DNA of 64,000 bases. Source: Arthrobacter cupressi (GTDB lineage: Bacteria; Actinomycetota; Actinomycetes; Actinomycetales; Micrococcaceae). Where the stretch lies: positions 348,427 to 412,426 of the forward strand of contig NZ_FNEI01000002.1 of the NCBI RefSeq assembly GCF_900099975.1, in the 5' to 3' direction. The notes beneath the pieces were generated by a model that saw only the letters and a program-made list of their open reading frames with translations, searched no databases and was not told the origin of the DNA. This document shows positions 18,283 through 27,966 of this stretch, in pieces (within the stretch, counting starts at the first letter, position 1; every line of letters begins with the position of its first letter). The translations under genes were made by a program, and so were the position numbers.

Positions 18283-19361
18283 CAGAGGGCCACCTTTTCC
18301 TTGGCGGGTTCCATTGCGGCGGATTGGGCGTTGGTCTTCAGGCGGGCGAAGACCTTGCGGGCCTTCGGTGCCTGGAGGAGGCAAACGGTGATGACCACGA
18401 GGGCCTTGAAGACGAGGGTCACTTCCGGCGGAATCCCGAGGGTGTAGACCGTGGTGGTCAGGGTCTGGATGATGAACGCGCCCACCACTGTGCCGGTGAG
18501 CGTGTACCGGCCGCCTGCCAGGGAGGTGCCCCCGATCACCACGGCGAGGATGGCGTCCATCTCGATGTACAGGCCGGCGTTGTTGGCGTCCGCCGCCGTG
18601 ACGTTCGAGCTGATCATGAGGCCCGCGAAGGCGGCGCAGACGGCGCTGAAGACGTAGACGATCCACACGATGTTCCGCGACCGCAGGCCGGCGAGGCGGC
18701 TGGCGACCGGGTTGATCCCGACGGCTTCGATGAGGGTGCCCAGCGCGGTGCGCCGGGTCAGGACGGCCGCTAGGGCAAAAACGGCTGCCGTGATCAGGAT
18801 CGAGACCGGCAGGGTGAAAACGTATCCGGCCCCGATCGCCTTGTAGTTGTCGTTGGAGACCGAGATGATCTGTCCGCCGGTGATGAGCTGCGCGATCCCG
18901 CGGCCCGCCGTCATCAGCACGAGGGTGGCGATGATCGGCTGGACGCCGATGGTTGACACCAGGAATCCGTTCCACGCGCCCACCGCGAGGCCGGCGACGA
19001 CGGCGATGAGGACCGCGGTGAGTGCGGTCGCCGGGGAGCCCGGTTCCGGGGACGCGGCGATGTAGGCGCAGGACCCCGCCCCTGCGATCGCCACCACGGC
19101 TCCCACGGAAAGGTCGATGCCGCGGGTGGCTATCACCAGGGTCATGCCCAGGGCGATGAGGATGGTCGGTGCGCCGTTGCGCATGATGTCGATGAGGCTG
19201 CCGTACAGGTGCCCGTCCTGCATCCTCAAGGCAAGGAAGTCGGGGCGGAAGAGCTGGTTGAGCAGCAACAGGGCGGCCAGCGCGATCACCGGCCAGGCGA
19301 GGCGGTGCGCGAGGATGGTCTTGAGCGGGTGGCCCGGTTTGGCGGGCTGCTGCGATGTCAT
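18282..19361 (-). CDS. ytfT: Sugar ABC transporter permease (YtfT type)
   Basis: 359-residue CUT2 permease with a cytoplasmic N-terminus and ~9-10 hydrophobic segments. Motifs are IATRGIDLSVGAVVAIAGA, QPIIATLVLMTAGRGIAQL and YIEMDAILAVVIGGTSLAGG. Its start overlaps the ATPase stop by 4 nt (ATGA) and its stop overlaps the yjfF start, so translation is tightly coupled. It pairs with YjfF as the membrane part of the second sugar importer. Confidence 0.93.
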   Translation of the reverse strand: MTSQQPAKPGHPLKTILAHRLAWPVIALAALLLLNQLFRPDFLALRMQDGHLYGSLIDIMRNGAPTILIALGMTLVIATRGIDLSVGAVVAIAGAGSCAYIAASPEPGSPATALTAVLIAVVAGLAVGAWNGFLVSTIGVQPIIATLVLMTAGRGIAQLITGGQIISVSNDNYKAIGAGYVFTLPVSILITAAVFALAAVLTRRTALGTLIEAVGINPVASRLAGLRSRNIVWIVYVFSAVCAAFAGLMISSNVTAADANNAGLYIEMDAILAVVIGGTSLAGGRYTLTGTVVGAFIIQTLTTTVYTLGIPPEVTLVFKALVVITVCLLQAPKARKVFARLKTNAQSAAMEPAKEKVAL

Positions 19362-20881
19362 TGGGTACCTCCGGCGATGACCGCCATGACGTCTTCCACG
19401 GAGACGCCGTCGTTGTTGATTTCGGCTACCTTCGCCCGGTCCTTGATGACCGCGACCCTGTCGCTGACGCGCAGGACTTCTTCGAGCTCGGAGGAGATGA
19501 AGAGCACGGACATGCCCTCGGCGGCGAGCCGGTTCACGAGTTTCTGGATCTGGGTCTTCGCCCCGATGTCGATGCCGCGGGTGGGCTCGTCGAGGATGAG
19601 GAGCTCCGGGTGCGTCACGAGCCAGCGGGCCAGGAGAACCTTCTGCTGGTTGCCGCCGCTGAGATTCCGGATGAGCGCATCAGGGTTGGCGGGCCGGATG
19701 TCCAGGGCCTCGATGTACTCGGCCACCAGTTCGTCCTGGGTGCGCCGGGGAATGCGGCGGGCCCAGCCCCGGCTCGCCTGCATGGCGAGGACCAGGTTGT
19801 CGCGGACGGACAGGTCCCCGATCAGCCCTTCCTTCTTGCGGTCTTCCGAGCAGAAGGCGATCCGCTGGTCGATCGCGGCGCGCGGTGAGCGGATTTTCTG
19901 TTCGCTTCCCTTGATCCTGATGAGTCCTTCGTCCGCCTTGTCGGCTCCGAAGAGCAGCCGGGCGATCTCGGTGCGGCCGGCGCCCAGCAAACCCGCCAGG
20001 CCCAGGACCTCGCCCGGGTGGATGGACACGTCAACGTTGGCCACGGAGCCCTTGCGGCCCAGGCCTTGGGTTTCCAGGAAGGGTATGCCATCCCCGGAGC
20101 GGGCGCGGGTGCGGGCCGGAGCTTCGTCCAGTTCGGCCAGGGCCTCGAGCTCCTTGCCGATCATCTTGGAGATCAGGCTCATGCGGGAGAGGTCGCGGGT
20201 GAGGTATTCGCCCACGAGTTTTCCGTTCCTGAGCACCGTCATCCGGTCGGAAATCTCGTAGACCTGCTCCAGGAAATGGGAAACGAACAGTATGGCGACG
20301 CCGCGGTCCCGCAGCTGGCGGATGACGCCGAACAGCTGCGCCACTTCGCCCGCGTCGAGGCTTGAGGTGGGCTCGTCCAGGATCAGGACCTTGGCGTTGA
20401 CCTCCACGGAGCGGGCGATGGCGATCAGCTGCTGGACCGCGATGGAGTGGCTGGAGAGCAGGGACCCGGGATCAACATGCTCCAGGTGCAGTTCCGCGAG
20501 CACCTCCCTGGTCCGCGTGCGTACCGCTTTCCAGTCGATCGCACCCAGGCGCCGCGGCTCCCGGCCCAGCAGGACGTTTTCCTCGACGGTGAGGTTGGGG
20601 CAGAGATTGACCTCTTGGTAGACGGTGCTGATGCCAGCGGCCTGGGATTCCGCCGGGGCTGCGAAACGCTTTGTTTCCCCGAGGACCGTGATGGTTCCGG
20701 AGTCGATCGTGTACACCCCTGTCAGGGCCTTGATCAGGGTTGACTTCCCGGCGCCGTTCTCGCCCATCAGGGCGTGGACCTCGCCTTGGAAGAGCCGGAA
20801 GCCGACGCCGTCAAGCGCCTTCACTCCCGGGAAGCCGATGGAAATATCGGTCATCTCGACGACCGGAACGATTTCGTTCAT
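19358..20881 (-). CDS. ytfR: Sugar ABC transporter ATP-binding protein (YtfR type, double NBD)
   Basis: 507 residues with two ABC domains. The first has Walker [17 protein letters not shown] and Walker [13 protein letters not shown]; the second has a weak Walker A (GLLGAGRTEIARLL) with signature [15 protein letters not shown] and [17 protein letters not shown] 20881 is chosen over an upstream in-frame start (20953) because it begins the conserved domain and follows AAGAGG. Supplies energy to YtfT/YjfF. Confidence 0.94.
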   Translation of the reverse strand: MNEIVPVVEMTDISIGFPGVKALDGVGFRLFQGEVHALMGENGAGKSTLIKALTGVYTIDSGTITVLGETKRFAAPAESQAAGISTVYQEVNLCPNLTVEENVLLGREPRRLGAIDWKAVRTRTREVLAELHLEHVDPGSLLSSHSIAVQQLIAIARSVEVNAKVLILDEPTSSLDAGEVAQLFGVIRQLRDRGVAILFVSHFLEQVYEISDRMTVLRNGKLVGEYLTRDLSRMSLISKMIGKELEALAELDEAPARTRARSGDGIPFLETQGLGRKGSVANVDVSIHPGEVLGLAGLLGAGRTEIARLLFGADKADEGLIRIKGSEQKIRSPRAAIDQRIAFCSEDRKKEGLIGDLSVRDNLVLAMQASRGWARRIPRRTQDELVAEYIEALDIRPANPDALIRNLSGGNQQKVLLARWLVTHPELLILDEPTRGIDIGAKTQIQKLVNRLAAEGMSVLFISSELEEVLRVSDRVAVIKDRAKVAEINNDGVSVEDVMAVIAGGTQ

Positions 20882-20971
20882 CCTCTTGTCTTTTCTGTGC
20901 TGGGTCTGCCTTGGGGGCGGAAACCCGTGCGGCGGCAGGATGTGCCGCCGCACGGGGCGGGCGGGAACCGG

Positions 20972-21958
20972 CTAGTAGGGCCGCGTGGCCAGGACCTGCT
21001 TCGCCTGCTCCTGGGTGAACGTGGTTTCCTCGGTGACGACGCGCTCGGGCACGCTCTCGCCGGCGACGACCTTCTTGGCCAGCTCCATGAGCTGGTCGCC
21101 GAGCATCGGGCTGCATTCGACGATGAAGTTGATCTTGCCGTTGCTCAGGGCGGTCATGCCGTCCTTGACAGCGTCGATGGTGATGATCTTGATGTCCTTG
21201 CCCGGGACCTTGCCGGCGGCTTCGATGGCTTCGATCGCGCCGAGGCCTTCGTCATCGTTGTGGGCAAAGACCACGTCGATGTCGGCGTTGTTCTTCAGGA
21301 ACGCCTCCATCACCTGCTTGCCGCCGCTGCGGGTGAAGTCGCCGCTCTGGGAAGCGATGACCTTCAGCTTCGGATCGGACTTGATGGCCTCCGCGAAGCC
21401 CTCCTTGCGGTCGTTTGCCGGGGCGGACCCGGTGGTGCCCTGGATTTCGACGATGTTCACGGTGTCCGTGGCGGACTTCGAATCCGCCACCAGCCATTCG
21501 CCGGCCTTCTTGCCTTCTTCCACGAAGTCGGAGCCCAGGAAGGTCTTGTACAGGGACTTGTCTGCCGAATCCACGGCGCGGTCGGTGAGGATCACCGGGA
21601 TCTTCGCGTTCTTGGCTTCCTTCAGCACGGTGTCCCAGCCCGATTCCACCACCGGCGAGAAGGCGATGACATCGACCTTCTGCTGGATGTAGGAACGGAT
21701 GGCCTTGATCTGGTTCTCCTGTTTCTGCTGGGCATCGGAGAACTTCAGCTCGACGCCGGCCTTCTTGGCCGACTCCTGGACGGACTTGGTGTTGGCGGTG
21801 CGCCAGCCGCTTTCGGCGCCGACCTGGGCGAAGCCCATAGTGATCTTGTCGGAGCCGGAGCCGGAGCCGCCCGCCGCGCCGGCACCCGCGGAACCGCCGC
21901 AGGCGGTCAGGGTCAGCATGGATGCGGCGGCCACCGCAAGCAGGGATTTCTTGAACAC
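20972..21958 (-). CDS. ytfQ: Sugar ABC transporter substrate-binding lipoprotein (YtfQ type)
   Basis: 328 residues. The GTG start at 21958 has a strong Shine-Dalgarno (GGGAGGAAATT) and gives a clean lipoprotein signal ending in LTLTACGG. The mature part has GFAQVGAESGWRTANTKS and VDVIAFSPVVESGWDTVLKEA, typical of the YtfQ galactofuranose-binding family. First gene of the operon; its promoter holds a LacI operator at 22048-22063. Ligand is probably a furanose sugar, by inference arabinofuranose. Confidence 0.93.
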   Translation of the reverse strand: MFKKSLLAVAAASMLTLTACGGSAGAGAAGGSGSGSDKITMGFAQVGAESGWRTANTKSVQESAKKAGVELKFSDAQQKQENQIKAIRSYIQQKVDVIAFSPVVESGWDTVLKEAKNAKIPVILTDRAVDSADKSLYKTFLGSDFVEEGKKAGEWLVADSKSATDTVNIVEIQGTTGSAPANDRKEGFAEAIKSDPKLKVIASQSGDFTRSGGKQVMEAFLKNNADIDVVFAHNDDEGLGAIEAIEAAGKVPGKDIKIITIDAVKDGMTALSNGKINFIVECSPMLGDQLMELAKKVVAGESVPERVVTEETTFTQEQAKQVLATRPY

Positions 21959-22046
21959 AATTTCCTCCCGGAGGCGTAGGTACATGCAGGCGGGAGAAAC
22001 TCGTACACCGCCATTGCTGCAAGTGAGCTGATGCGCTCTGCGAAAC

Positions 22047-22075
22047 ATTGTGAACGCTAACAATTTGGTCGTCAA
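22047..22075 (-). promoter_or_regulatory. ytfQ promoter with embedded LacI-type operator
   Basis: Minus strand: -35 TTGACG (22075-22070), 17-bp spacer, -10 CACAAT (22052-22047). Operator TTGTTAGCGTTCACAA (complement of 22048-22063) covers spacer and -10, the same arrangement as at araB. Confidence 0.85.
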
Positions 22076-22135
22076 GTAGCCTGCGTCACAAATCCGGCGC
22101 GCCCAAGGTCGCCGTCGGGGCTTTCCGGAAAGCCC

Positions 22136-22200
22136 TTTACAAGGCGTGCGGCCATGGCGAATACTCGTTTCCGGCGACACGGTTGTTAGCGTTCACAACC
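22136..22200 (+). promoter_or_regulatory. Promoter and LacI-type operator of the GH51/GH43 operon
   Basis: Candidate -35 TTTACA (22136-22141), 18-bp spacer, -10 AATACT (22160-22165). The operator GGTTGTTAGCGTTCACAACC (22181-22200; two mismatched pairs) lies downstream of the predicted start. The 305-bp gap 21959-22263 contains only this and the divergent ytfQ control region. Confidence 0.75.
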
Positions 22201-22263
22201 AAGTGTTTCCCCAGATCCTGCCCGTAGCCCGGCGGACCATTCAATGGAGAAAGGCTGTTTCCC

Positions 22264-24801
22264 ATGTCAAGCAAAGCAACTAGTCCCGCCAGGCGGGCCT
22301 GCACCATGGTGCTTGCCGGCTCCCTGGCCGCAGCGGTGCTGGCCCTCTCGCCGGCCCTCGGAGCAAGCGCCGAACCACCGGAGCACCGGACCATCACCAT
22401 CGACGCCGCCGGCTCGGGACCCTCGATCGACCCGACCATGTATGGGGCGTTCTTCGAGGACATCAACCAGGGCGCCGACGGCGGCATCTACGCCGAGCTC
22501 GTCCAGAACCGGTCCTTCGAATTCAACTCCGCCGACAACCGCGCATTTACCCCGATGACCGCCTGGGAAACCCTGCGGCGCGGCAGCGACGGAACGGTCG
22601 CCGTCGTCAATGACGGCAACCGGCTGAACGAAAACAACCGGAACTACCTGCAGATCGACGCCACCGCGGCCGGCGCGGGAAGCGGTGCCGGGGTCGGCGT
22701 GCGCAACAGCGGATGGAACGCCGGGCAGAAACTCGAGGCAAAGAAGAAGTACAACTACTCGGTGTGGGCACGGACCTCCAACCCCGCCGGCTCCACGCTC
22801 GCGGTGACGCTGGAGACGCCGGAAGGCGCCCGGCTGGCCCTGGCCACTATCAAGGTCAAGGGCGACCGGTGGGCCAAGTACGGTGTCACCCTGTCGCCCA
22901 AGTCCTCCACTGGCGCCGGCCGGCTGGCCACCGTGGTCCAGGGAACGGGCACCGTCCGGCTCGACATGGTGTCCCTGTTCCCCGAGGACACCTGGAACGG
23001 CAGGGAAAACGGCCTGCGCAAGGACCTCGCCGAGAAGATCGATGACCTGAACCCCGGATTCCTGCGCTTCCCCGGTGGCTGCATCGTCAACACCGGCAGC
23101 TACGACAGCTACACGGCGCCCAACTACACCCGGGCACGCACGTACCAGTGGAAGGACACCATCGGCCCGGTGGAGCAGCGCCCCGCCAACCGGAACTTCT
23201 GGGGCTACAACCAGACGTACGGCCTGGGCTACATGGAGTACTTCCAGTGGGCCGAGGACATGGGCGCCGTCCCCGTGCCCGTGGTCCCGGTGGGCGTGAC
23301 CGGCTGCGGCGACAGCAACCGGGCCCCGGACCAGGCAACCCTGGACCGCTACATCCAGGACACCCTGGACCTGATCGAATTCGCGAACGGCGACGCCGGC
23401 ACCGAGTGGGGTGCCAAGCGCATCGCCTACGGCCACCCCGCGCCCTACAAGCTCGACCGCATCAGCCTGGGCAACGAGGAGTACAAGCCCGAATTCAAGG
23501 CCTACTTCACCCAGTTCTACAACGCCGTGCGCAAGGCCCACCCCGAGATCAAGATCATCGGCAACACCGGCCCGTTCAGCCAGGGTCCGGAGTTCGAGGA
23601 CCTCTCCGCGTTCAACGCCACCACGGGCGTGGACCTGGTGGACGAGCACTACTACAACGAGCCGTCCTGGTTCCTGAACAACAACCACCGCTACGACTCG
23701 TACAGCCGTGACAGCTACAAGGTGTTCCTCGGCGAATACGCCTCCAAGGGAAACAAGCCGGAGAACGCGCTGGCGGAAGCCTCCTACATGACCGGCCTGG
23801 AGCGGAACGCGGACGTGGTCAAGATGGCGTCCTACGCGCCGCTGATCGCCAACGAGGCCAACACCCAGTGGAGCCCGGACATGCTGTTCTTCAACGGCAC
23901 GTCCGTCCGGACCACCCCCAATTACGAAGTCCAGAAGCTGTTCATGAACAACGTCGGGACCAAGGTGGTGCCCAGCACCCAGGACAACCCGGCCTCCACC
24001 GTCGTGCCGATCTCCGGCAAGATCGGCCTCTCCACCTGGGCCACGTCCGCCCGCTACGACAACGTCAAGGTCACCGGCGCGGACGGCACCGCACTGTTCA
24101 GCGATGACTTCTCCGGGACGGCGGCAGCCTGGACCGGCAACGGGACGGGCTCCTGGTCCGTCCAGGACGGCGCCTACGTGCAGTCCAGCACCACCGCCCA
24201 GAACACGATGGTGACGGCCGGAAGCGGCGACTGGAACAACTACACGTTCAGTACGAAGGCCACCAAACTGGCGGGCTCGGAAGGCTTCCTCGTCGCCTTC
24301 GGCGTCAAGGACACCGGGAACTACTACTGGTGGAACCTGGGTGGCTGGAACAATACGAAGTCCGTCGTCGAAAAGGCCGTCAACGGCGGCAAGACCAACG
24401 TCCTGGAAAAGAACACCGTGATCCAGACCGGCCGCGAATACGACATCCGGATCGAGGTCACCGGACGCACGGCCAAGCTCTACCTGGACAACGTCCTGTG
24501 GGGCACGGTGGACGACACGCAGGCCGACCCCGTCTACTCCGTGGTCACCAAGGACGAAACCTCCGGCGACACCATCGTGAAGGTGGTCAACGCCTCCGCC
24601 GACAAGACCCCGGTGGACATCAGGGTGGCCGGCGCAGCCGGCATCGGCACCACGGCCGCCGTTACCACCCTCACGCAGACCGCCGACGGGCAAAACCTGG
24701 CTCCGGCGTCGAGCACCTTCAGCGGCGCCGGCGCCGCCTTCACCTATGAGTTCGAGCCCAAGTCCGTGACCTTCATCCGGCTCGCCGCAGCCGGCAAGTA
24801 G
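22264..24801 (+). CDS. Secreted GH51 alpha-L-arabinofuranosidase with inserted sugar-binding-like domain
   Basis: 845 residues. A Sec-type signal (to about residue 36, GASA-EPPEH) precedes the GH51 fold. The general acid/base Glu is in SLGNEEY (around E405) and the nucleophile Glu in VFLGEYAS (around E491). Residues ~80-230 resemble a CBM4/9-like module, and residues ~590-745 (FSDDFSGTAAAW ... YYWWNLGGW) a concanavalin-like module inserted before the final beta-sandwich. It removes terminal alpha-L-arabinofuranosyl groups outside the cell. First gene of an operon with the 24829 enzyme, under the operator at 22181. Confidence 0.92.
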   Translation: MSSKATSPARRACTMVLAGSLAAAVLALSPALGASAEPPEHRTITIDAAGSGPSIDPTMYGAFFEDINQGADGGIYAELVQNRSFEFNSADNRAFTPMTAWETLRRGSDGTVAVVNDGNRLNENNRNYLQIDATAAGAGSGAGVGVRNSGWNAGQKLEAKKKYNYSVWARTSNPAGSTLAVTLETPEGARLALATIKVKGDRWAKYGVTLSPKSSTGAGRLATVVQGTGTVRLDMVSLFPEDTWNGRENGLRKDLAEKIDDLNPGFLRFPGGCIVNTGSYDSYTAPNYTRARTYQWKDTIGPVEQRPANRNFWGYNQTYGLGYMEYFQWAEDMGAVPVPVVPVGVTGCGDSNRAPDQATLDRYIQDTLDLIEFANGDAGTEWGAKRIAYGHPAPYKLDRISLGNEEYKPEFKAYFTQFYNAVRKAHPEIKIIGNTGPFSQGPEFEDLSAFNATTGVDLVDEHYYNEPSWFLNNNHRYDSYSRDSYKVFLGEYASKGNKPENALAEASYMTGLERNADVVKMASYAPLIANEANTQWSPDMLFFNGTSVRTTPNYEVQKLFMNNVGTKVVPSTQDNPASTVVPISGKIGLSTWATSARYDNVKVTGADGTALFSDDFSGTAAAWTGNGTGSWSVQDGAYVQSSTTAQNTMVTAGSGDWNNYTFSTKATKLAGSEGFLVAFGVKDTGNYYWWNLGGWNNTKSVVEKAVNGGKTNVLEKNTVIQTGREYDIRIEVTGRTAKLYLDNVLWGTVDDTQADPVYSVVTKDETSGDTIVKVVNASADKTPVDIRVAGAAGIGTTAAVTTLTQTADGQNLAPASSTFSGAGAAFTYEFEPKSVTFIRLAAAGK

Positions 24802-24828
24802 CCGGTCCTTTCGTTTCAAGGAGTTTCC

Positions 24829-27069
24829 ATGACCCATGTTCCATTGCGGGCCCGAAGCGGCCCGGCCCTGCTGACGGCGGCGGCGCTGCTGCTCGGTTCA
24901 GTTGCCGCCGGCACCACGGCGCATGCCGCCGTCGATGACGGACTGGTCCTCAAGTACAACCTCACGGAAACCGCCGGCACCGTGGCGGCCGACAGCTCCG
25001 GCAACGGGCGCGATGGCGTGATCAGCGGCGACGCCACCCCGCTGGGCGGCGAAGGCCTGCAGCTCGGCGGCAACGACGGCTACGTCAGACTGCCGAACGA
25101 CGTCATGCGCGGCCTCGACTCCATCACGGTCTCCACGGACGTGAAGATCGCCCCGGACCAAGGCACGCCCTACTTCATCTGGGGCCTGGGCAACACCAGC
25201 AACGGCGCCGGCAACGGCTACCTCTTCACCACCGGCAACTCGTACCGGACCTCCATCGCCACCGGCAACTGGTCCACCGAACAAACCCTCAGCGCCAACC
25301 GTGACCTGGCACGCGGCGCGTGGAAGACCATCACCTACACCCTCAGCGGCGGAACCGCCGTCCTCTACGAGGACGGCACCGAAGTGGCGCGGAAGACCGG
25401 TGTCACCATCACGCCCGGCAGCATCGGCGGAGGCACGACGACGGCCAACTACCTTGGGCGCTCCGTCTACAGCGCGGACAAATACCTCAAGGGCCAGGTC
25501 CGCGACTTCCGCATCTACAACCGCGCGCTCTCGGCAGGCGAGGTGCGCGAGCTCGGCTACGTTTCCCCGGAACAGCGCGTGGCCCTGGACCTGCAGGAAC
25601 TGTCGCTCGGCGACACCTCGGGCGTCACGGCAGACCTCACGCTGCCTGCCGCCGGACCTAACGGCTCCAGCTTCACCTGGACCTCTTCCGACCCGGCCAC
25701 GGTGTCCGCGGACGGCAAGGTGACCCGGCCGGCCTACCGGACGGGCAACGCCACCGTGACCCTCACCGCAACGGCCAGCTCCGGCCTTGCCTCGGCGTCG
25801 AAGTCCTTCACCGTGACGGTGCTGGAAGACATCAGCGAGCGGCAGAAGGCCAGCGAAGCCGCCGCTGCGCTCACCGTCTGGGACGCCGGCGCGATCCGCG
25901 GAAACATCACCCTCCCCACGGCAGGGCTGCACGGCACCAAGGTGGACTGGAAGTCCTCGGACCCTGCCGTCATCACCGCGAGCGGCGAAGTCACCCGGCC
26001 TGCCTACGGCGAAGCACCGGTGGAACTGCGGCTGCTGGCCACCGTCACGGCCGGAAAAACCAAGGAGCAGAAGCGGTTCCGCGTCACGGTGCTGCCGCTG
26101 CCCAAGGCCGAAGCCAAGGAAGGCTACGCCTTCGCGTACTTCACGGGCAACGACCTCGCCGGCGAGAACATCTACATGGCAGCCAGCCGTGGCAACGACG
26201 CCCTGAAATGGGACGAACTCAACGGCGGCAAGCCCGTGCTCAATTCCAGCCTCGGCACCAAGGGCCTGCGCGACCCGTTCGTCATCCGCTCCCCGGAAGG
26301 CGACAAGTTCTACCTGATCGCCACCGATCTCTCGATCGGCAGCGGCACCAGCTGGGACGCTTCCCAGCGCCAGGGCAGCCGGTACATTGAGGTCTGGGAA
26401 TCCACCGACCTGGTCAACTGGTCCGCTCAACGGCACGTGAAGGTTTCCCCGGACACCGCCGGGAACACCTGGGCACCGGAAGCGCACTATGACGAAAAGA
26501 TCGGCGCCTACGTGGTGTACTGGGCCTCGAAGATCTACGCCGCCAGCGACCCCAGCCACACCGGCGGCACCTACAACAAGATGATGTACGCCACCACGCG
26601 GGACTTCCGCACCTTCACCGAGGCCAAGGTCTGGAACGATCCCGGCAACTCGGTGATCGACTCCACGGTCATCGAGGAAGGCGGCACCTTCTACCGGTTC
26701 ACCAAGGACGAGGGCCAGGTCTCGGGCTGCCTGGACATCATGCAGGAGAAGTCGGACGACCTCCTGGCGGTGGACCTCCCGGCCACCAACCCGCGCAACT
26801 GGACCCTGATGGGCAACTGCATCGGCAGGAACGCAGGAACCGGCGGGGTGGAGGGACCCACGGTCTTCAAGTCGAACACCGGGGACAAGTACTACCTCTT
26901 CGTCGACGAATTCGGCGGCCGCGGCTACATTCCGCTGGAAAGCGCCAGCCTGGAAAACCCGGACTGGAAGCTATCGGCCAACTATGAGCTGCCCCGGGCC
27001 CCGCGCCACGGCACGGTCCTGCCGGTCACCAGGACCGAGCTGGAACGGCTGCGCAGCCAGCTCGGCTAA
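24829..27069 (+). CDS. Secreted LamG - Ig-like x2 - GH43 glycosidase
   Basis: 746 residues with a signal peptide ending near AHAAVDDG. Residues ~35-245 form a LamG/concanavalin domain (VVADSSGNGRDG-type start, VRDFRIYNRALSAGEV end). Residues ~250-430 hold two repeats of an atrophied Ig-like domain (TWTSSDPATVSADGKVTRPA and DWKSSDPAVITASGEVTRPA). Residues ~440-746 are a GH43 domain with Asp in GLRDPFVIR, TWAPEAHYD and Glu in GVEGPTVF. Probably acts on arabinan side chains or oligosaccharides. 27 bp after the GH51 gene; the operon ends at a strong terminator. Confidence 0.9.
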   Translation: MTHVPLRARSGPALLTAAALLLGSVAAGTTAHAAVDDGLVLKYNLTETAGTVAADSSGNGRDGVISGDATPLGGEGLQLGGNDGYVRLPNDVMRGLDSITVSTDVKIAPDQGTPYFIWGLGNTSNGAGNGYLFTTGNSYRTSIATGNWSTEQTLSANRDLARGAWKTITYTLSGGTAVLYEDGTEVARKTGVTITPGSIGGGTTTANYLGRSVYSADKYLKGQVRDFRIYNRALSAGEVRELGYVSPEQRVALDLQELSLGDTSGVTADLTLPAAGPNGSSFTWTSSDPATVSADGKVTRPAYRTGNATVTLTATASSGLASASKSFTVTVLEDISERQKASEAAAALTVWDAGAIRGNITLPTAGLHGTKVDWKSSDPAVITASGEVTRPAYGEAPVELRLLATVTAGKTKEQKRFRVTVLPLPKAEAKEGYAFAYFTGNDLAGENIYMAASRGNDALKWDELNGGKPVLNSSLGTKGLRDPFVIRSPEGDKFYLIATDLSIGSGTSWDASQRQGSRYIEVWESTDLVNWSAQRHVKVSPDTAGNTWAPEAHYDEKIGAYVVYWASKIYAASDPSHTGGTYNKMMYATTRDFRTFTEAKVWNDPGNSVIDSTVIEEGGTFYRFTKDEGQVSGCLDIMQEKSDDLLAVDLPATNPRNWTLMGNCIGRNAGTGGVEGPTVFKSNTGDKYYLFVDEFGGRGYIPLESASLENPDWKLSANYELPRAPRHGTVLPVTRTELERLRSQLG

Positions 27070-27082
27070 GGCCTGCGGACAC

Positions 27083-27117
27083 ACGAAAGGCTCCGGCAAA
27101 ATGCCGGAGCCTTTCGT
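27083..27117. terminator. Bidirectional intrinsic terminator
   Basis: Perfect 16-bp stem (27083-27098 with 27102-27117), loop AAA. It separates the converging GH43 and amino-acid ABC operons. Confidence 0.9.
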
Positions 27118-27149
27118 TGTACTGCGCTTCGGGGAAGGCGGGCCGCGCC

Positions 27150-27956
27150 TTAGTCCTCTGCGACCTCGATGTGGGTCGGGTCCAGGACCCGGCGCAGGAA
27201 TTCCTGCGTGCGCGGCTGCTGCGGGGCGCCGATGACGCGCTCTGCGACGCCTTCCTCAACCACCACGCCGCCGTCCATGAAGACCACACGGTCGGCCACT
27301 TCGCGGGCGAAGGCCATTTCGTGCGTGACCACCAGCATGGTCATGCCTTCGCGGGCGAGCTTGCGCATGACGGCGAGCACGTCGCCGACCGTTTCGGGGT
27401 CGAGCGCCGAGGTGGGCTCGTCGAAGAGCATCAGCTCGGGGTTCATGCTGAGCGCACGGGCGATCGCAACACGCTGCTGCTGACCGCCGGAGAGCTGGTC
27501 CGGGAAGCGCTTGGCGAGGTGACCCAGGCCCACGCGGTCCAGGTTCGCCTGGGCGATCTTGTCCGCCTCGGCCTGGGACCGCTTGAGCACCTTGGTCTGG
27601 GCGACCGTGCAGTTCCGCAGCACATCCAGGTGCGGGAAGAGGTTGAACTGCTGGAAGACCATGCCCACCTTGCGGCGCATCTTGTCGATGTCCACGTCGG
27701 GGTCGGTGGCTTCGAAGCCGCCCACGTGGATGGCGCCCTGGTTGGGCTGTTCGAGCAGGTTCACGCAGCGCAGGAGGGTGGACTTGCCGGAGCCGGAAGG
27801 GCCGATCAGGCAGACCACCTCGCCCGGCTTCACTTCCAGGCTGATGCCCTTGAGGACCTCATTGCTGCCGTAGGACTTGCGGAGGTCCTTGATTGACACG
27901 CCGGCAGCGTGCACCGTCTGGGCGCCGCCGGGCTTGGTGGTTTCGACGTCGTTCAT
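27150..27956 (-). CDS. Polar amino-acid ABC transporter ATP-binding protein (GlnQ type)
   Basis: 268 residues, single ABC domain: Walker [16 protein letters not shown], signature [15 protein letters not shown], Walker [15 protein letters not shown], and the PAAT-class ending [24 protein letters not shown]. Energises the permease encoded 10 bp upstream. With the binding protein at 28847 it forms a complete importer for glutamine, glutamate or a similar polar amino acid; specificity is not readable from sequence. Confidence 0.95.
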   Translation of the reverse strand: MNDVETTKPGGAQTVHAAGVSIKDLRKSYGSNEVLKGISLEVKPGEVVCLIGPSGSGKSTLLRCVNLLEQPNQGAIHVGGFEATDPDVDIDKMRRKVGMVFQQFNLFPHLDVLRNCTVAQTKVLKRSQAEADKIAQANLDRVGLGHLAKRFPDQLSGGQQQRVAIARALSMNPELMLFDEPTSALDPETVGDVLAVMRKLAREGMTMLVVTHEMAFAREVADRVVFMDGGVVVEEGVAERVIGAPQQPRTQEFLRRVLDPTHIEVAED

Positions 27957-27966
27957 GGCTTCCTGC

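Noticed and set aside
17266..18975. Single 569-residue fusion of two permeases
   Set aside because: The extended frame runs in a shadow frame through the upstream permease gene. The real yjfF start is ATG 18282, overlapping the ytfT stop by one base.
27083..27117. CRISPR-like or mobile-element inverted repeat
   Set aside because: Single copy between convergent stops with a 3-nt loop; it is an ordinary bidirectional terminator. No repeat-spacer array was seen anywhere.
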